Shown: one piece after another, positions 14,230 to 25,870 of the stretch
How positions within the stretch are numbered: the stretch's first letter is position 1
How the letters are laid out: every line of letters starts with the position of its first letter
Assembly: GCA_021234535.1 (NCBI GenBank)
Contig: CM037833.1
Location: 806,001-870,000, forward strand
DNA length: 64,000 nt
Direction: 5' to 3'
Source: Stichopus chloronotus
Taxonomy: Eukaryota; Echinodermata; Holothuroidea; Aspidochirotida; Stichopodidae
Notes under the pieces: generated by a model
Database searches by the model: none
What the model was told of the DNA's origin: nothing
What the model saw: the letters and a program-made list of their open reading frames with translations, nothing else
Made by a program: the position numbers and the translations under genes

Positions 14230-15150
14230 AGAAGAGTGTAGGCAAATTTGAAAATACTGCTTGAACGGTTGGCCTCCCTACAAGCCAGACACGCCATTCA
14301 TGAACAGATATTTCGAGCATCAGGCCCACTTCTCTATCGTGGATGACCTGATTGTATATGATGCGCGGATCGTAGTTCCCATAGACCTAAGACTGGACAT
14401 CCTCGGAAAAATTCACCAAGGACACCTTGGCATAACCAAATGCCGCGGTCGAGCCAGAGGACCAGGCCAGGTATGTCCAAAATGATTGAGGAGATGATAA
14501 AAGACTGTGAAATTTGCCGCAAGCATTACCAGCCAAAGACAGAACCGTTGCTGCCCACTACACTGCCATCACGTGCATGGGAGCAGGTTGGCACAGATCT
14601 GCGCTTCCACGAAGGGAAGGACTGTATTGTTATCGTAGATTATTACTCGAGGTGATTTGAAATACACAAGCTGGTAGAAACTTCCTCTTAAGCTGTTCTC
14701 ACAGCCCTGAAGAAAAGCTTTGCTACTCACGGAATTCCAGACGTGTTTATTTCAGACAATGGATCACAGTATAACACATGTGTGTTTAAGTCATGGACAT
14801 TTTCACATATCATGAGTGGTCCAAAATTCCTACAGAGTAACGGCGAAGCTGAAAGAGCAGTAAAAACTGCTAAAGCATTGCTCAACAAAAATGATGATCC
14901 ATCCTTAGCGTTACTATCATATCGGACATCACCACCGCTGAACGGAAAGTCGCCGAGCGAACTCTGAATGAACAGAAAACTAGCGACGCAGTTGCGCATT
15001 CTCGGGAGCTGGCTAGCAGCGAAAGCAGATTTAAGCGAAATTCCTTTAAAGGAGGGACAAAGTCGTGAGAAATTAAAGCTGTGGTTTGACAAGCGACACA
15101 GAGCCGGAGATTTGCCTAGGGAGATTTGCAAAGGGACAACAACGTATTTG
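14230..15150 (+). pseudogene. Integrase remnant
   Basis: The zinc-binding N-terminus is visible as HQGHLG then CEICRKH. The DDE core follows: the first aspartate in VGTDLRFHEG, the second in ISDNGSQYN, and the glutamate in SNGEAERAVKTAKALLNKN. The tail includes LSYRTSPP and KLWFDKRHRAGDLP. Stops or frameshifts occur near 14480, 14653 and 14965. The C-terminal chromatin-like part is missing at the deletion next to the 3' LTR. Confidence 0.85.
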
Positions 15151-15160
15151 TACCTGACTT

Positions 15161-15253
15161 CCATCTTAGTGACACACGTGCTTTTCATAAACGTCTCTTT
15201 ACAACTGCCATTACCGAGTTTGTGCCGTCTGTAATGTGACCGAGTATACAATA
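15161..15253 (+). repeat. Gypsy 3' LTR, truncated
   Basis: A 93-bp match to 11176-11268, starting abruptly after pol sequence. No polypurine tract or LTR start is visible before it. Confidence 0.75.
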
Positions 15254-17226
15254 GTACCCACCTTCAAATAAATCGCAGGGTCACTCACAAGGCTGCTTAT
15301 GTTATGTATAATTGTACATAGTTATTCAATGGACATCCGATGGGATGAGTGTTACTTGGAAACTGTTCTCCCATTGGTGTTCAGTATGTTGCTCCAATGT
15401 ATAAGTGGCTAAAATATATCATCTTAGTAGTCCCTATATGTTCATAATATAAATAAGAGATGCTATCTTCCACTTAGTTTTCCGATTGGCAGCCGGGGAA
15501 AATAACGAGTCGAGTTCGAGTCCTCATGAGATTGAAATGTATCATTTGACTGAGACCCTGAGAAGTTTAACGGCCACCTCTTCTTCATGCATCTAATTCT
15601 ATACACTCACCGTTTACTCTTTTGTCGGTACTTCAAAATGTTGAGTTACTCAGAAATAATAAAGTTTAAATAACGAACGCACGAGGAGTCTATAGATTGA
15701 CATGTACAGGTGGGGATTATATACGAAACATACTTCCATGTGTAAATTCGTAAATTTTATATTCATCACTCGTTACAACTGGTAATCATCCAACGTTTTT
15801 CAAATTTTCAATACTAGTAAAAGTTGAAAACAACACCCCTTTGGTGGGATGGACAGCTCGAAATGAAAAAGGGCGAAATGTACAGACACGTAGAGTTCAT
15901 AAGTGTTTTACGTTGCTGTATTGGCAATTTGCCCAAACCTACCTTCGGTTGCTTTAATTTTACCTTACACCGACAAAGGCTTAAAATAAAACTTAACCTT
16001 TCAAATGAAGCCATATTGGGCTCACGAAAATTAATATAATCTCACGCAGATTATCAAATCCTTTTTATCACCTGATACTGAGGAGAAATCAGAGACAAGT
16101 TGGACAGAGCAGTTTGGGAAGGGCAAGGCACTGTACTGTTTTTAGAGCTGTGCTGTGCTAACGCTATGTATGTTTTACCATAAACATGACGTACTGTACG
16201 TCGCATGCAAATTCCCATGGCTGTTTTGTAATCAAGACCGGAAGAGGTGGGGGCCAGTTAGAGGGGTAAACGTTCAGAAAGAATTCAGAACTTCCACGAT
16301 ATAGTTTCCTCAGGTAACTATTCACTCTTTTTTCATCTTTTGGTTTGATAAACATATAAAAAAGGTTACTGAAAATATTCTGAAAATTAGGAGAAATTAT
16401 ATACCTATTTATAATTTCTATTTCAATCACCTAGTAGGTAGGGCAGGTACCCGCCCCGATATGATGCCTGATTAGAAATAGCAGGCATATTTATAGGCCT
16501 GAGCATAAATGAGATGCTGACCTTTGATCACTTGACATACATAGCTTTATCCCAAATGAACAAATCTTCATTAAGCAATTGATTTGATGCACAAAATTGG
16601 ACGCACAGGCAAATACAAGCATTTTTGCCTAAACCCTCAGTCTTTTACCTAGGGTACCCCAATAGAGTTTAATGTGGATGTGTGAGTATAGACTGTACTG
16701 CTATTGTAGCTGGTGTCGGACCATTCTGGTGTTGATGTCGGACTCCAATATCGATAACGGTGTTAGTGTCGGTGTTAGTGTCGAGAGCTACTCCTGTCGG
16801 TGTTGGTGTTGGAAACAACACTGAAAAATATTCCATAGATGACCCTCGGGCTCCCAAGAAGTTTTTAGAAATTATGCGATTACTTTCGTGGATGAGAAAC
16901 TGTTCACTGTGATATATTTACCTTTTTATCTTTGCAGTTTCTATTGAAACGTTCAGCACTATTGGAGACGTTAAGGTTGTTTATAGAGCGTCAAGAGACT
17001 GATATTGGCCATGGGACGTAGCTATACTTTTGCTTTCAAGTAGAGGCCGTGGAACATGAATTAGTTACTTACAGTGCTTAACTTTAAACAAAGTTACAGT
17101 TTGATTAAGAAATATAATATCAAGCTCCTACAGTTAAGTCACTAAGTACTAATACTCGACCTGAGGTTGCGATGAAGTGCACGAAGACCTACTAAACCGA
17201 GTGATTCCATCAACGTATTAGACAAA
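15254..17226. other. No gene recognised; decayed repeats
   Basis: 15300-15420 is a worn minus-orientation copy of the pearl-like head (compare 43930-44030). 16700-16820 is the third GGTGTCGG minisatellite. Other open frames are short and have no recognisable motifs. Confidence 0.5.
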
Positions 17227-17279
17227 ATGGATAAAGTATCTTCCAGATCGCCAGAAATTGCCATTTCCAGACTCAGCAG
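17227..17279 (+). CDS. Candidate first coding exon of the plus-strand gene
   Basis: ATG at 17227, 17 codons and two bases, then a good donor (CAG|GTAAGC). The two leftover bases combine with the first base of the exon at 17926 to keep the frame (SRLS|SYPTKTNYD). The phase match is the main support; the sequence is too short to recognise. Earlier exons may exist. Confidence 0.4.
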
Positions 17280-17925
17280 GTAAGCTCGATGAAATAAATC
17301 CAGGTGTAGGCCTCGATAAAACTCTTTGCATGTGTACATACAACATTTTGGTGATTTTGTACCCTTTTTTTCATATTGTTTTAATATTGTTTAAATATCA
17401 TGAAGTGGAAAATTTACCTGATTTATTTTGCTACAGTAACTGTAGTGCTCGTTCTCCTTTTGCACTAACCCTTTAGACAGTACTGTATTCTCTGATCAGG
17501 CACTAATTAATGCATTTTTCATCTTTTGACCCATATCATGATTGTTGCCAGCACTGTGGCTATGCATACTATATATGCATGTCTACATTCTAAATTGACT
17601 ATTTTTATGTGGGCTGCACTAGGGTATTTTTCATTGAACATTCCTTAGCCCCACAACAAGTAGGAGAGCAGATTTTCTCAGAAATTTGTTGAATTCAGAA
17701 ATAGGGTGGGAGTCCCTACCATAGACCCATTGCATCCTCATGGCTATGATTGCTTTCAGGATCCCCAGCAACGTGCATGTGACTTCCAACTTCGCCATGA
17801 TAGTACAGATAGGAGTTTGAAAGTGAGCATGGTTAGCACCCTGAGGACTGCTAATTCACAAAACTAGCAATGTTTTACTGCAATTGGAACAAAACTTGGT
17901 AGATCTTGTGCTTTCAATTTTCCAG

Positions 17926-18028
17926 CTATCCAACGAAGACCAATTACGACACCATGATCGGGAAGATGCACCGGACGTACCCCAAGATGATGGCGCAGAC
18001 ACCTAGCATGCCATCAGGGAACAGAAAG
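17926..18028 (+). CDS. Exon of an uncharacterised animal protein family
   Basis: It is bounded by a pyrimidine-rich acceptor (CAATTTTCCAG) and AAAG|GTATG. It encodes YPTKTNYDTMIGKMHRTYPK followed by MMAQTPSMPSGNRK. The YPT-x3-Y and YP-x-M/L pattern resembles the N-terminal part of uncharacterised fish and invertebrate proteins often labelled SAMD3-like. That comparison is from memory and not tested. It ends in phase 0, matching the next exon. Confidence 0.55.
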
Positions 18029-18815
18029 GTATGTCGCTTTTCTCAGTGGATAGGCTCTTGTGATTGTGATCTTACTCAAAATTCAGTGGAAGAGGGAGCT
18101 CCTGGCAACTGCTTCCCTCAGCTTTCTTTGGATTTCTCCAACAAATAAAAATACCAAACATGGCCTTCTTAAAGTAATTAATTTTGCTGTCATTCCTGAC
18201 CTTCATCTCAACTCAATCCTAACGCAAATGTGTTCACTGACGTTAGAGTGTACCATAAATTCCACACATACTAGTTAATTTTGAAGTCACAAACTACCTG
18301 TCTCACTAGTCACTGAATTTGTAGCAGTAGCGGCTGATATTCTGAATTAGGTGTGACCCAAATCACTTTGCGACATCCCCTTTTCCACCCATTATCTTCC
18401 TGGGTGGTTTATTCATCTGACGATACCTATCGCTTCTGGCATTGGTGATTATGCTATATCCTCAGAAAGTGGATTCTCCCAGGCCATTGCTTATCCCTCG
18501 TTTCTGAAATGTGAAGCAGATGAGTGAAACACTGTGTCATTACGGGACGTCTCCCCATCGCTGGATAGCCCCTAGCAGAAACTTGTCTTCATGTTAATCC
18601 CTGGGTAGAGAGAGAGGCAGCGGAGAAAGATGGGTGATTGGTTGCTTTGATTACCTTAGGTTTGATTACCTTGCCTTGGATTACTTTAGGTTACCTTATT
18701 ATGGATCGCTCTCTTACCCAGAATAGAGTGAAGTAGAGGAGGGTATGCCGTCGTAGCCCCCCTCCCCCTGCCTGACTCATGCGAGCATGGAAACTTGATG
18801 TAAAACTGTCTGTGG

Positions 18816-18862
<47 letters not shown>
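18816..18862. repeat. (GAT)n microsatellite
   Basis: About 15 GAT units. The minus-strand frame reads as poly-histidine and is not a gene. Confidence 0.95.
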
Positions 18863-19232
18863 TTCATGCTCTTGTGCCACCATTTTGGGAAACTGAAACA
18901 GCCTTAACTTATTAACTGGGAATATGCTCAATGTGTATTTTTACACTTTCTTAATTAGTCATCCTTGAGTGTGTGTACCTTCAACAGGATCGGAATTGGT
19001 AATCCTTAGACCATCCGATCAGTCCAATGGTCACTTGGTCAGATGACTGAGCTGACTGACCTGATCTGGCTGTGGACTGTACATTTCACAGGGCATCACA
19101 AGAAATCAATCAGGCCAGTTGCCATGGGTGTTAATTGTTTTCTTGAGCCCTGCGTTGATTGCTAAAGAGTGAGGGGTGGGGCTATAGTTTACACTTGTTA
19201 TCCGTTTCTCATTTGTCTTCTCCTGTCATAAG

Positions 19233-19606
19233 CTCTTTTGGAAGCACCGCTTGATTTACAAGTTTCAGAACAGAAGACGACGAACAGACCAGGACCTGGC
19301 AGGTCCAAAATAGGCGACTCAACCCTGACAGGAAGCCTCGCAGTGAAGAGAGGCAAGCCAGGAACGTCAGACCGCAGTGGGGAATGCCGAACTATTTGCC
19401 ACCCCGGGAGCCTACCGAAGATGACAACACAGTCGCCAGCCGTATCAAATGGTTGGTTACTGAGAAAAGAAAGAGACAGCCAGACTTCAAGATGGTTCAT
19501 TGTTGTATGAACAAAACCTTGGCAGACAGGAGGAAGTGGGTGGTGAAAGAAACCCCTTCGGTGTCAGACGTCCAGGAGAAGTACATGGCTGTTTGACGAA
19601 GATGAG
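19233..19606 (+). pseudogene. Exon of the plus-strand gene with two frameshifts
   Basis: Homology runs through three frames. Frame 1 starts at the acceptor with LFWKHRLIYKFQNRRRRTDQ. Frame 2 carries RPQWGMPNYLPPREPTEDD and then IKWLVTEKRKRQPDFKMVHC, MNKTLADRRKWVVKETP and VSDVQEKYMAV. Frame 3 gives FDEDE before the donor (GAG|GTGAAA). The flanking exons join in phase 0 to frame 1 and frame 3, so two single-base shifts lie inside an otherwise well-conserved exon. This is either a young pseudogene or two sequencing errors. The EDD, long-helix and RR pattern matches the same SAMD3-like family. Confidence 0.6.
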
Positions 19607-19837
19607 GTGAAACGTTGTTTTTAGTACACTATCGTCAATTGATTTTGTTTGACATCGGTGCCTAATTTGCTAGTCATCCAGTAAGACAGAATAAGATGTA
19701 TTATATTGCTATTGGATCAAACAGACATGTTTCACACATACTGTGACATGAAGTGGATGGGTGGAGCGCTGGAGTGGGCCATTTGTGCGCTACGGTCGAC
19801 CACATCCGTTTTTAGGTAGAAAAAGATAGCTAAGACA

Positions 19838-19935
19838 GAGCATCTTGCTCAAGGATGCAGTGGAATAGAACCTTTGATTCACACTCACAGTCCTCAGATC
19901 ACTGGTTCAAGTTGAGGCTCTATCAACTGAGCCTC
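19838..19935 (-). mobile_element. tRNA-derived SINE fragment
   Basis: The reverse complement has a type-2 RNA polymerase III A box (GAGGCTCAGTTGATAGAG) and, further on, CTTGAGCAAGATGCT, which is shared with the SINE at 26740 (CTTGAGCAAGGTGCT). The B box is poorly preserved. Confidence 0.55.
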
Positions 19936-19957
19936 ACTTTGAAGTTAAAGGTGAGTT

Positions 19958-20535
19958 AAAGGTAAGTGCATGCTGATAGGAGATTCTATTGTGAGGTATG
20001 TTTATCAGGAGGTACATAAGGCGAGGTACACAAGGCAAAGCTACACGAGTGTTTACCAGGGGCTAGAGTGGAGGATATCAGTCATGGAATTAATAGGATA
20101 GTTAAGGAAGAGGAGGTAGCCGTGGTAGAAATTGGCACAAATACCCTGTCTAGTGACTGCCAGGAGGTTCTGAGGTTTAGATTTAGAGAGTTTTTTCGAC
20201 TGAAGTCAACCCGGGCGGACCTTCGCAATCAGTGGTATACTTCTCAGGAGGTGTCGTGTTTCCGCGTTAGGAGGGATTTGCTTGCTCGAGATGGCTTCTA
20301 CCTCAGCAGAACTGGGACATTAGTACTGGGTAAGTTGGTTGAAGGTCTAGGGCATCGTGTCATAGTTTACCTCGAACCGGCACAAATTCATGGCTCTCAA
20401 TTGCGCCAACTGGAGAATGGGAACATTGTGAAATATTTGGTACAGATACAATCAAATCCACGCCCACACCGTGCACAGTTACTACAGTATCATAGACGCG
20501 AACAACATTTGGACTCTAGACCTGCTACCAGTTAA
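19958..20535 (+). pseudogene. SGNH-hydrolase-like fragment (transposon ORF1 type)
   Basis: A first frame from 19970 gives MLIGDSIVRYV, the SGNH block I with its nucleophile serine. After a frameshift near 20040, the second frame gives CLPGARVEDISHGINRIV, then VVEIGTNTLSSD (block III, GTN) and ARDGFYLSRTGTLVLGKLVE (block V). The catalytic histidine of block V, normally D-G-x-H, is tyrosine here (codon 20299-20301), and the middle of the domain is shortened. Similar domains occur in CR1-type LINE ORF1 proteins and in repeat-borne genes of invertebrates. It lies in an intron of the plus-strand gene and is most likely a dead mobile-element relic. Confidence 0.6.
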
Positions 20536-21185
20536 TGCTGATCAGTCAATCAGAGCATGCGTTGGCCAGGGATAACAGTGAGCGCAAGACGGGGACACAC
20601 ATACGTAGTGGATTCTCAGAGTTTTTGTAGCGTCATAGACTAAAAATTAGAGACATTTTCAGAAAGACATTGATTTTTGTTGTAATTGTTCTTTCATCTC
20701 TCAATTCGTAATGTTTCGTCCAAGTCTGAAGTAAATATTCCCACGGGAGCAGGTTGTTACCTGTTTTTTAATCACTGCTACACGTCCTCTGAGTTCTGTG
20801 TACATACATTACAGAGTTCTAATGATTGATGATTCACAGGTCGTGTCTGTCCCTTTGTCTTCTCCAGTTTACGTTTACTAGACTGCTACAGAGCAACTTG
20901 ATACATATTTTCATTACAATTTGCGACTCTTAAAAACAATAGCAAGTGTACACTTTCCTTGGCATCTAAATTAACTGGCTTAACAGGCTTGCCAAAACAG
21001 ATGGCTGTTTCAGGTTTAAGGCTAAAAATAACAGGTGCCTGCCTGAGTCCATGTCCTGACCAAATTGACCCCTGGTCCTGTTGCAATGTCTCCACTGTTG
21101 AGGATCATTATAAGGAAGTATTTCATAATTTCACTCAAACTGGCAGCTGGTCCCCTCATTCCTTATTTTGACTCTTTGTCTGCAG
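20536..21185. other. Intron, nothing recognised
   Basis: It ends with a clear acceptor (GACTCTTTGTCTGCAG). No repeat or exon was identified in it. Confidence 0.5.
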
Positions 21186-21363
21186 CTATTGAGGGAGATG
21201 AACCGCATCAGAGGAGATGATACTCGCATTCGGCGGGACCTTTTGGCCGGACTAAAGGAATACAGCACTGGTCTCATCCACAAAGGGAAGGCCCGTAAGC
21301 AGATGAACCCTTACCTCTCAGCTGCTGTGGCAGAATTGGACAGTTCTGATGATGTCACTCCAG
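21186..21363 (+). CDS. Exon of the plus-strand gene
   Basis: It lies between TTTGTCTGCAG and CCAG|GTGAGA, starts in phase 0 and ends in phase 1. It encodes LLREMNRIRGDDTRIRRDLL, then LKEYSTGLIHKGKARKQM and LSAAVAELDSSDDVTP. It looks helical and fits the region after the frameshifted exon. The next exon that I can identify (26138) starts in phase 0, so one exon is probably missing from the model. Confidence 0.55.
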
Positions 21364-21721
21364 GTGAGAATTACCATATAATTCTTTTTTGTCAAAACTT
21401 ATATTAAGACAAGCATTGTTGAGATCCAATTAGCAGTGCATGGACGTGTGTGCTTAAAAGTCAGTGGAAGTGTAGAAATTACTGTGGCTAAAGCAAAGCA
21501 TTCTAGTGTGCTCATCAAGGAAATTCAATCAACCCGCCCCAGAAATGCTCCCTGGGGTCATTTTCGGAATAAGGTGATTGCACGCCGGAATCTGGTACCA
21601 AAGGGGGGAACCCACTTCTGGTGTGGAGGACTACTTTGTCCGACACTGAGCTTTATGTATGGGTGAATCTTGCAACTAGCGAGAAACACCACGTTTTTAA
21701 AAATGTGATGCGAACAAACTA

Positions 21722-23986
21722 CCGTACTATCCCGTCATAGTTGACAAACCATCGAGTCGGACTCATCGAAACTCGTCGGACCTTATCAAAACCCATTGCA
21801 CTCATCGGGCGCATTTAACATTTTAAGTGACATCTTAAATCATCGGAAAACTTGTCGATCATTTCATCGAAACCGTCGAGGGTGCGGGGCTTCTTTGAGG
21901 TCTCACAGTGAACAAGAAAATAAATTTTCTCGTCGCCTTTACTGTGTACTTTTGCCGCTTGTGTTTGTTTGCCATCGTATGTGTATTGCGTGCAACAAAA
22001 TCATTTAACACGGCGAGATAAGTAAACCTTGGGTTGCCACTGCACAACCTGAAACAACCCACTCGGTAATTTCCGATTCAAGTCCCCTGTGAGAGCGGTA
22101 AAACCGCTAAGCCCAAAGTAACCTTAGTAACAAAAGGATGTGTCCCCTGTTGTCAGACTCATAGTAAAAAGTGTGTCCTGGGCCTATACAGGATCGAAAC
22201 AAATTAACTCTCATTTTCTCCCGCTTGTTTCTACCATGCTTGTAACTGGCCTGCAGTATGAACCCAGCATGCAGTTTTTGACTTAACATGCGATACTTTT
22301 GTGAAACGAAAGTAGCGGGCACAGTAGGCCTTGAAAATAATTTTGCATGATTAGCGACTTCTGCAATCTAAAGGCCCCTCTTTCTGTCTAGGCGGCTTTG
22401 ATTCAGCCCGGCGCCATATTTATTTTGACCCTAAGCACATTTGTATGACGGCCGCCAGCCTTTTCACCAAGGTTCCCTTTTTATTTCTGGGCATGCGTAA
22501 GCATTTTGTTTATCGGTGAATCGATGTAATTTAACAAAACCAACAACACAATTCTTGTTCATACTTCTCAGCCCCACTCGCTCCCCGATCAAAAATTCTT
22601 CAGGGAAAAAAGTACAACTCTCTTGTAAGAATCATACACATTGTTTAGAATCTCGATCCCCGCCCACTGACTGGCTTTCAAATCGTGCAGGTCGGACCCT
22701 TTGAGATACAGACAAGTGCATGCACAGTTCCTCGCTCCTGGCATTATTAACCAAACCAACTGCGTTTGTCTGTACATTCCACCATGGCCGTTCAGCTAAC
22801 GTAAAATTGAGCGCCAAATATTCCCGGTAAAATTCTTCAATACATAAGAAATTAACCCAAGGATATGTGTAGAATATTACAGAGGAGGTATCGGTACTGA
22901 TAATAGCTTGTACACCTACCGGAGAGTGTGATATTCCTTCAATATGTAGTCCTAAAAATGGCGCTTAATGTCGCGATTTCAGTAACAGTTGAACGATTTC
23001 AAGATCGGGGTTTGTGAATGAACTTCCACACAGGACAACAGTTGGCGTACTCAGTATGAATGAATGACAATGTAAACAAACGTGTGGCACTACGCTGTGC
23101 TTAGTAGCTCGCAGGCCATGAAGAAACAAGTGCATCACACCGTACCGTGTGTATGTACGTATCAGAGAGCTTCCACGTGGCAACACGCTGTATCTATGTA
23201 CATTTGTTTGGGGAGTTCCCGCTCAAAATTATAGCACGCTGCCCGCCTACATTCAGTCCCGAAGCTGCGGCGAAAGGAAGTGCTGTACGTTCTGTGCAAA
23301 ACTCTGGCTTATAGATGACGATTCTTACAGCCGCGAGAATAATAAGTTTTCCTTGGCTCTGATTCGTTGAATTGCGTATCTGCAATACGACATCTATACA
23401 CGGGTGTATCTTTGAGGTTAGCGTTTTGAGAGGTGTCAAAATATTGAAGATTTTTACATTTTCAAAATGCTATGGGATAGAACACTTTTTGCGCTTTGTA
23501 AACTGATAATTGCCGGTGGTTTCAGGAAATATAAGAAATCTTGAAATCAATAAGATCATTGCGATATGCCTCATGGAATTTGGCACTTGGATCGAAAAAA
23601 GCTACCTGTGTGGACTGCTTGTTCCACTCGTTATTTGTGCCGCTATACATTTTTGCATGCGACAAGGTAACTTTGAGCGCCAAATTAGCGATAAAATAAT
23701 GCAGACGGTTAGTTTTTGTAAACAAGATTTTCAGTGTACACTGTATAGCTCATCGTATTTTCAACTCGGCCACGCATTACATATCAACAACGAACAAAAT
23801 AGAACAATTCAACTGTTAACGGCAGACTGCGAGCAAGAGCTCACTTGTCAAACACAAAACTCATCGAGGTCAGCTTGTGCGTGGTTTAAAGGAATTTTAA
23901 GCTCATCGCGCTCATCGAAAGTCATCATAACTCATCGAGTTCCGCCGCCGATGAGTTGCACTGTCAACTACGACGGGATGGTACTG
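21722..23986. mobile_element. Non-autonomous DNA transposon, TA target duplication
   Basis: The ends are 25-bp inverted repeats (21722-21746 and 23962-23986) that match at 22 positions by my count. The consensus-like end is CAGTACCATCCCGTCGTAG, and each end is flanked outside by TA (21720-21721, 23987-23988). TA duplication with a CAGT-type end points to the Tc1/mariner superfamily. No transposase frame exists in the 2,265 bp; the longest frame (23510-23989) has no DDE motif. Just inside both ends there are several CTCATCG or CGATGAG copies, which may be subterminal transposase sites. It sits in an intron of the plus-strand gene. Confidence 0.75.
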
Positions 23987-24434
23987 TAAACATTGGATCT
24001 GCATGAGAACCTACAAACTTTGTGACAATACAATGATTGATTTGGAACAGCCTGTACTAATACCTTTTCACGTTTTCAAGCTACGAGTTTGCCAAAAAAA
24101 AAAAACACTGAAAAATTGCCAATTCCAGTCTCTCTGTGTGCGTTTCAATTAACCTTCTATTGTGTCTGTCTCTCGTCAAACTTGTGTTCTCCCCTTTTGG
24201 ACCTCGTCGAGCGAGTAATCGCGAAAGTTTCGATAGCGCACGACACACTTCCACATCTCTCCTGTAACGTCTGCTTTTGTTAAGCCTAGTTCATTGGCGG
24301 CAAGTAGTCGCCAACCACTCTCCTCAAGATTATTTCTCGCATTCATACTACCATTTTGTCTGCCGCACATGCTATTAATAATTCATATTTCTGTTGCGCA
24401 CTCAGGAATGCACTGTCATAGAAAAGAGTCAAAC

Positions 24435-25870
24435 GACGGGGGGGGGGGGGGTGAAGGACCCCACGGGCCTGGGGAATACCCCTAAATATCCTCAGGCCTC
24501 ACAGTGAAACCTGTAAAAACCTATATTTCATCCAACGAGCCTATATATTTTCAAAAATAACCTATATAGCCTATAAAAACCTATATTTTTTTAATTTGAT
24601 GGTGAAAACTAAGAATGTAGGGATGATGTTCATTTGATGTTTAGTGCTTTTATGAAAATAACTTGGTTGGTTTCTGTTCTTTGCTCTATACGGCAGAATG
24701 TCATCAGTAGTAGCTTTTTTTATGCAATGACAGGATTTGTCATAAGGGGTATGATGCAGCCAGCACAAATAACAAAATATCGGTTTACCTTTCCTCTGTT
24801 TCTTCCAACGCCTGGTCTGGGGGAAACCCTAAATCTTTTGAAGGATTCAGTGCTCTGATAGGGAAACAGATGAGATAGTTGCTGGTCCCCTGCAATTAGA
24901 TTCCAATACTTTATCAAAACTTGCTGTAAGTGCTCTGTTTTGATATATGGGGTGTACACGTAAGTTGTTTTGAGAACAGGTGGTGGCCGTCAGTCTTTTC
25001 TTTATAAACAATGCCATTAGTGGCTGAGGTGATCTCTTCAGGTAAATACTTTCCAGTGAGATGTTTATCTGTAAAATTGTTCCTCTTTTCTAGGAAATCA
25101 ATTTTGTCACTGCATAGTCTTGCATATTATAGTACTTCAGCCTTTATGAAGCCTTTGAATGTGACAAATGGGTGTGCAGAGTTACCATCGAGGTATTCAA
25201 AAGTTCCAATGACTTTAGTGTAGACTACAGTGTAAAGGATTCCCCTGATTGCGTGCATTGCCAGTTGCCCATAACAGATTGCATGTCACGTGTTTTTGAA
25301 TAATAAAATTGGCCACACTGTGGGCCACCAATGTTAATACGGTACTTTATGTACAAACCATTTTAGAATTCTAACATTTAAGCCTGAATAATTGTCAGCA
25401 AAAGTGGAAAGATATGAAAATACACTTGTAAAAGTAAGTTTGTTGCCCCAATATGGCAGTGAACACAAGTACTTTTCCTAAAATTTTGTTCATTAAATTT
25501 AGCAGAAAATGGTATCAAATAAGGCTCAGATTGTACCAGAGAGCTTCTGGAAGCTCAGAGCTCTCAGGACCCTACGGACTTCATGCTTTGCACTTGTCAT
25601 GAGCCGCTTTCCATTAATCACTCCAAGCCACTCACTCACCTTGGCTTCTCTGCAGCTCACTCACTACGCTGCAGCAGCTGCTGCCATGCTTTGCTGCACC
25701 ACTCACAATAGACCAGCTTGATCATGTCAATCATTCTTTCTGTAAGACTGAGAGCTTAGGTAAGAATTGGTTGTTATTTCCCAGTATTGATCTGGGAATC
25801 AAATCTTATAAACCTATAAAAACCTATATTTTGGTCCTTTTAAAACCTGTAAAAAACCTATATTTAAGAA
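24435..25870. repeat. Intronic interval bounded by CCTATAAAAACCTATATTTT repeats
   Basis: Clusters of AAACCTATATTT-type units occur at 24510-24596 and 25803-25867. The 20-base core is identical at 24570-24589 and 25813-25832 in the same orientation. The 1.2 kb between them has no recognised gene. A poly-G run precedes it at about 24439. The clusters may mark the ends of an unidentified element or be two remnants of one minisatellite. Confidence 0.45.

Larger units (their letters stand above)
11176..15253 (+). mobile_element. Degenerate Ty3/Gypsy LTR retrotransposon
   Basis: Two 93-bp direct copies (11176-11268 and 15161-15253) agree at about 85 positions by my count and represent the 3' part of the LTRs. 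The 5' copy is followed at once by TGGTGGCAGCGGT (11269-11281), complementary to the 3' end of a tRNA-Leu, the usual primer site. Gag, protease, reverse transcriptase, RNase H and integrase remains follow in Gypsy order. Stops, frameshifts and internal deletions interrupt every part except the first gag frame, so the copy is dead. The upstream part of the 3' LTR and the end of pol appear to be deleted at about 15130-15160. Confidence 0.9.

Noticed and set aside
15480..15560. GAGTTCGAGTCCTC, a second B-box-like sequence
   Set aside because: The upstream A box is too weak and no acceptor stem is visible.
18686..18931. Minus-strand frame with a long poly-histidine run
   Set aside because: It is the antisense translation of the (GAT)n microsatellite.
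23510..23989. 159-codon plus-strand frame at the right end of the TA element
   Set aside because: It runs into the terminal inverted repeat and has no DDE or DNA-binding motif. Its composition follows the CTCATCG repeats, so it is not supported as a gene.
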